In this document: in pieces, positions 60,575 to 64,000 of the stretch
Numbering within the stretch: position 1 is the stretch's first letter
Layout: the number at the start of each line of letters is the position of its first letter
From: Balanoglossus misakiensis
Taxonomy: Eukaryota; Hemichordata
DNA: 64,000 nt
Assembly: GCA_040954595.2 (NCBI GenBank)
Contig: JBECUI020000029.1
Location: 1 to 64,000, forward strand
Reading direction: 5' to 3'
The notes under the pieces: model-generated
The model's database searches: none
Seen by the model: only the letters and a program-made list of their open reading frames with translations
Told to the model about the DNA's origin: nothing
Position numbers and translations under genes: made by a program

Positions 60575-63500
60575 AAGTACCTTATATTTTCTGTAAAATA
60601 GACATTTAATTGGCAAGCCGTCCTGCATCAATTATTAATTGTGTACATGCACTAAAGCGCCCTCACTGCTGGGTGTGTTGTATGGTCTTTAACCCTGTTT
60701 CAAATTAGAGTACTTTCTGCAATTTCAAGACAGATCTTACGTGCCATTGGAGAGCTCCATTGACTGGTCATTCATACTGTTTTCATTCATTCATTGCGGC
60801 ATCAATATATTTTATCTATTCTAGCCAAAGAGCTTGGCACCTGTTGAAATGAACTCATCTGCTGTGGGCCAGTTTATTGGTGGCAGTTGAGCTGAGGAGA
60901 GCACCTTCCTTCCCGGCACGCCACCAAGTAAAGTTCCACGCCGCCCACCACAGATGCCAGCATTCATTCATGCGAGTGAGTGTAATTGCAAATTTGCCTA
61001 TTCTAGATCTGTAATGGAAATGGAGAAAGTACCTTATATTTTCTGTAAAATAGACATTTAATTGGCAAGCCGTCCTGCATCAATTATTAATTGTGTACAT
61101 GCACTAAAGCGCCCTCACTGCTGGGTGTGTTGTATGGTCTTTAACCCTGTTTCAAATTAGAGTACTTTCTGCAATTTCAAGACAGATCTTACGTGCCATT
61201 GGAGAGCTCCATTGACTGGTCATTCATACTGTTTTCATTCATTCATTGCGGCATCAATATATTTTATCTATTCTAGCCAAAGAGCTTGGCACCTGTTGAA
61301 ATGAACTCATCTGCTGTGGGCCAGTTTATTGGTGGCAGTTGAGCTGAGGAGAGCACCTTCCTTCCCGGCACGCCACCAAGTAAAGTTCCACGCCGCCCAC
61401 CACAGATGCCAGCATTCATTCATGCGAGTGAGTGTAATTGCAAATTTGCCTATTCTAGATCTGTAATGGAAATGGAGAAAGTACCTTATATTTTCTGTAA
61501 AATAGACATTTAATTGGCAAGCCGTCCTGCATCAATTATTAATTGTGTACATGCACTAAAGCGCCCTCACTGCTGGGTGTGTTGTATGGTCTTTAACCCT
61601 GTTTCAAATTAGAGTACTTTCTGCAATTTCAAGACAGATCTTACGTGCCATTGGAGAGCTCCATTGACTGGTCATTCATACTGTTTTCATTCATTCATTG
61701 CGGCATCAATATATTTTATCTATTCTAGCCAAAGAGCTTGGCACCTGTTGAAATGAACTCATCTGCTGTGGGCCAGTTTATTGGTGGCAGTTGAGCTGAG
61801 GAGAGCACCTTCCTTCCCGGCACGCCACCAAGTAAAGTTCCACGCCGCCCACCACAGATGCCAGCATTCATTCATGCGAGTGAGTGTAATTGCAAATTTG
61901 CCTATTCTAGATCTGTAATGGAAATGGAGAAAGTACCTTATATTTTCTGTAAAATAGACATTTAATTGGCAAGCCGTCCTGCATCAATTATTAATTGTGT
62001 ACATGCACTAAAGCGCCCTCACTGCTGGGTGTGTTGTATGGTCTTTAACCCTGTTTCAAATTAGAGTACTTTCTGCAATTTCAAGACAGATCTTACGTGC
62101 CATTGGAGAGCTCCATTGACTGGTCATTCATACTGTTTTCATTCATTCATTGCGGCATCAATATATTTTATCTATTCTAGCCAAAGAGCTTGGCACCTGT
62201 TGAAATGAACTCATCTGCTGTGGGCCAGTTTATTGGTGGCAGTTGAGCTGAGGAGAGCACCTTCCTTCCCGGCACGCCACCAAGTAAAGTTCCACGCCGC
62301 CCACCACAGATGCCAGCATTCATTCATGCGAGTGAGTGTAATTGCAAATTTGCCTATTCTAGATCTGTAATGGAAATGGAGAAAGTACCTTATATTTTCT
62401 GTAAAATAGACATTTAATTGGCAAGCCGTCCTGCATCAATTATTAATTGTGTACATGCACTAAAGCGCCCTCACTGCTGGGTGTGTTGTATGGTCTTTAA
62501 CCCTGTTTCAAATTAGAGTACTTTCTGCAATTTCAAGACAGATCTTACGTGCCATTGGAGAGCTCCATTGACTGGTCATTCATACTGTTTTCATTCATTC
62601 ATTGCGGCATCAATATATTTTATCTATTCTAGCCAAAGAGCTTGGCACCTGTTGAAATGAACTCATCTGCTGTGGGCCAGTTTATTGGTGGCAGTTGAGC
62701 TGAGGAGAGCACCTTCCTTCCCGGCACGCCACCAAGTAAAGTTCCACGCCGCCCACCACAGATGCCAGCATTCATTCATGCGAGTGAGTGTAATTGCAAA
62801 TTTGCCTATTCTAGATCTGTAATGGAAATGGAGAAAGTACCTTATATTTTCTGTAAAATAGACATTTAATTGGCAAGCCGTCCTGCATCAATTATTAATT
62901 GTGTACATGCACTAAAGCGCCCTCACTGCTGGGTGTGTTGTATGGTCTTTAACCCTGTTTCAAATTAGAGTACTTTCTGCAATTTCAAGACAGATCTTAC
63001 GTGCCATTGGAGAGCTCCATTGACTGGTCATTCATACTGTTTTCATTCATTCATTGCGGCATCAATATATTTTATCTATTCTAGCCAAAGAGCTTGGCAC
63101 CTGTTGAAATGAACTCATCTGCTGTGGGCCAGTTTATTGGTGGCAGTTGAGCTGAGGAGAGCACCTTCCTTCCCGGCACGCCACCAAGTAAAGTTCCACG
63201 CCGCCCACCACAGATGCCAGCATTCATTCATGCGAGTGAGTGTAATTGCAAATTTGCCTATTCTAGATCTGTAATGGAAATGGAGAAAGTACCTTATATT
63301 TTCTGTAAAATAGACATTTAATTGGCAAGCCGTCCTGCATCAATTATTAATTGTGTACATGCACTAAAGCGCCCTCACTGCTGGGTGTGTTGTATGGTCT
63401 TTAACCCTGTTTCAAATTAGAGTACTTTCTGCAATTTCAAGACAGATCTTACGTGCCATTGGAGAGCTCCATTGACTGGTCATTCATACTGTTTTCATTC

Positions 63501-64000
63501 ATTCATTGCGGCATCAATATATTTTATCTATTCTAGCCAAAGAGCTTGGCACCTGTTGAAATGAACTCATCTGCTGTGGGCCAGTTTATTGGTGGCAGTT
63601 GAGCTGAGGAGAGCACCTTCCTTCCCGGCACGCCACCAAGTAAAGTTCCACGCCGCCCACCACAGATGCCAGCATTCATTCATGCGAGTGAGTGTAATTG
63701 CAAATTTGCCTATTCTAGATCTGTAATGGAAATGGAGAAAGTACCTTATATTTTCTGTAAAATAGACATTTAATTGGCAAGCCGTCCTGCATCAATTATT
63801 AATTGTGTACATGCACTAAAGCGCCCTCACTGCTGGGTGTGTTGTATGGTCTTTAACCCTGTTTCAAATTAGAGTACTTTCTGCAATTTCAAGACAGATC
63901 TTACGTGCCATTGGAGAGCTCCATTGACTGGTCATTCATACTGTTTTCATTCATTCATTGCGGCATCAATATATTTTATCTATTCTAGCCAAAGAGCTTG
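60575..64000 (+). repeat. Satellite array D, long monomers only so far
   Basis: Landmarks at 60824, 61276, 61728, 62180, 62632, 63084, 63536 and 63988 give seven consecutive 452-bp intervals with no short monomer. A has five and B four before their first short one. The array runs off the window. Confidence 0.97.

Larger units (their letters stand above)
53397..64000 (+). repeat. Giant tandem unit D (B/D type), cut by the window end
   Basis: Matches unit B at +34652 through the genes (13-base G run, 14-base C run, Met69). Its satellite array departs from B after four long intervals. Confidence 0.95.

Noticed and set aside
1-64000. Viral or Maverick/Polinton-type element
   Set aside because: No polymerase B, capsid, packaging ATPase, integrase or long terminal repeats were found in any frame.

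Overview
The window is metazoan-like nuclear DNA, probably from an aquatic invertebrate (inference). Its genes have spliceosomal GT-AG introns, AATAAA signals and TATA boxes, and there is a decayed LINE fragment, a foldback MITE and long satellite arrays. No rRNA, tRNA, CRISPR or prokaryotic operon structure was seen. The exact species cannot be read from the sequence.

Almost everything belongs to one very large head-to-tail repeat. Four units are present: A (1-18744), B (18745-34652), C (34653-53396) and D (53397-64000, cut by the window end). Unit lengths alternate 18744, 15908, 18744. C matches A in all landmark positions and B matches D up to its array, so the true period is a 34652-bp dimer. 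A/C and B/D types differ by a few substitutions and by homopolymer lengths.

Each unit reads left to right as follows. (1) A 5' segment with an ERE-like palindrome, a TATA box and an octamer. (2) A DDE-transposase-like gene split into two divergent halves: the N-terminal half on the minus strand and the catalytic C-terminal half on the plus strand, with start codons 41 bp apart. (3) A four-exon gene for a 280-aa SET-domain protein resembling the H4K20 methyltransferase KMT5A/SET8. (4) A two-exon gene for an I-PpoI-like His-Cys box endonuclease with its zinc-binding and catalytic positions intact. (5) A diverged progenitor of the satellite monomer and a broken C-terminal fragment of a LINE reverse transcriptase. 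(6) A satellite array of 452-bp long and 265-275-bp short monomers (about 10.6 kb in A and C, 7.8 kb in B, at least 3.4 kb in D). (7) A 902-bp duplication of the unit's own left end, carrying a truncated N-half pseudogene, which leads into the next unit. Unit B's array also carries a 424-bp foldback element with perfect 189-bp arms and a TA target-site duplication.

The reading offered here, as inference, is a composite selfish or mobile-derived unit. It combines a DNA-cleaving His-Cys endonuclease, a transposase-family protein made as two halves and a chromatin-modifying SET protein, amplified as a giant tandem array. How the proteins cooperate, and whether the unit is mobile, cannot be shown from sequence. 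Because A and C agree even in homopolymer length, assembly duplication must be excluded before the 34.65-kb dimer is taken as biological.
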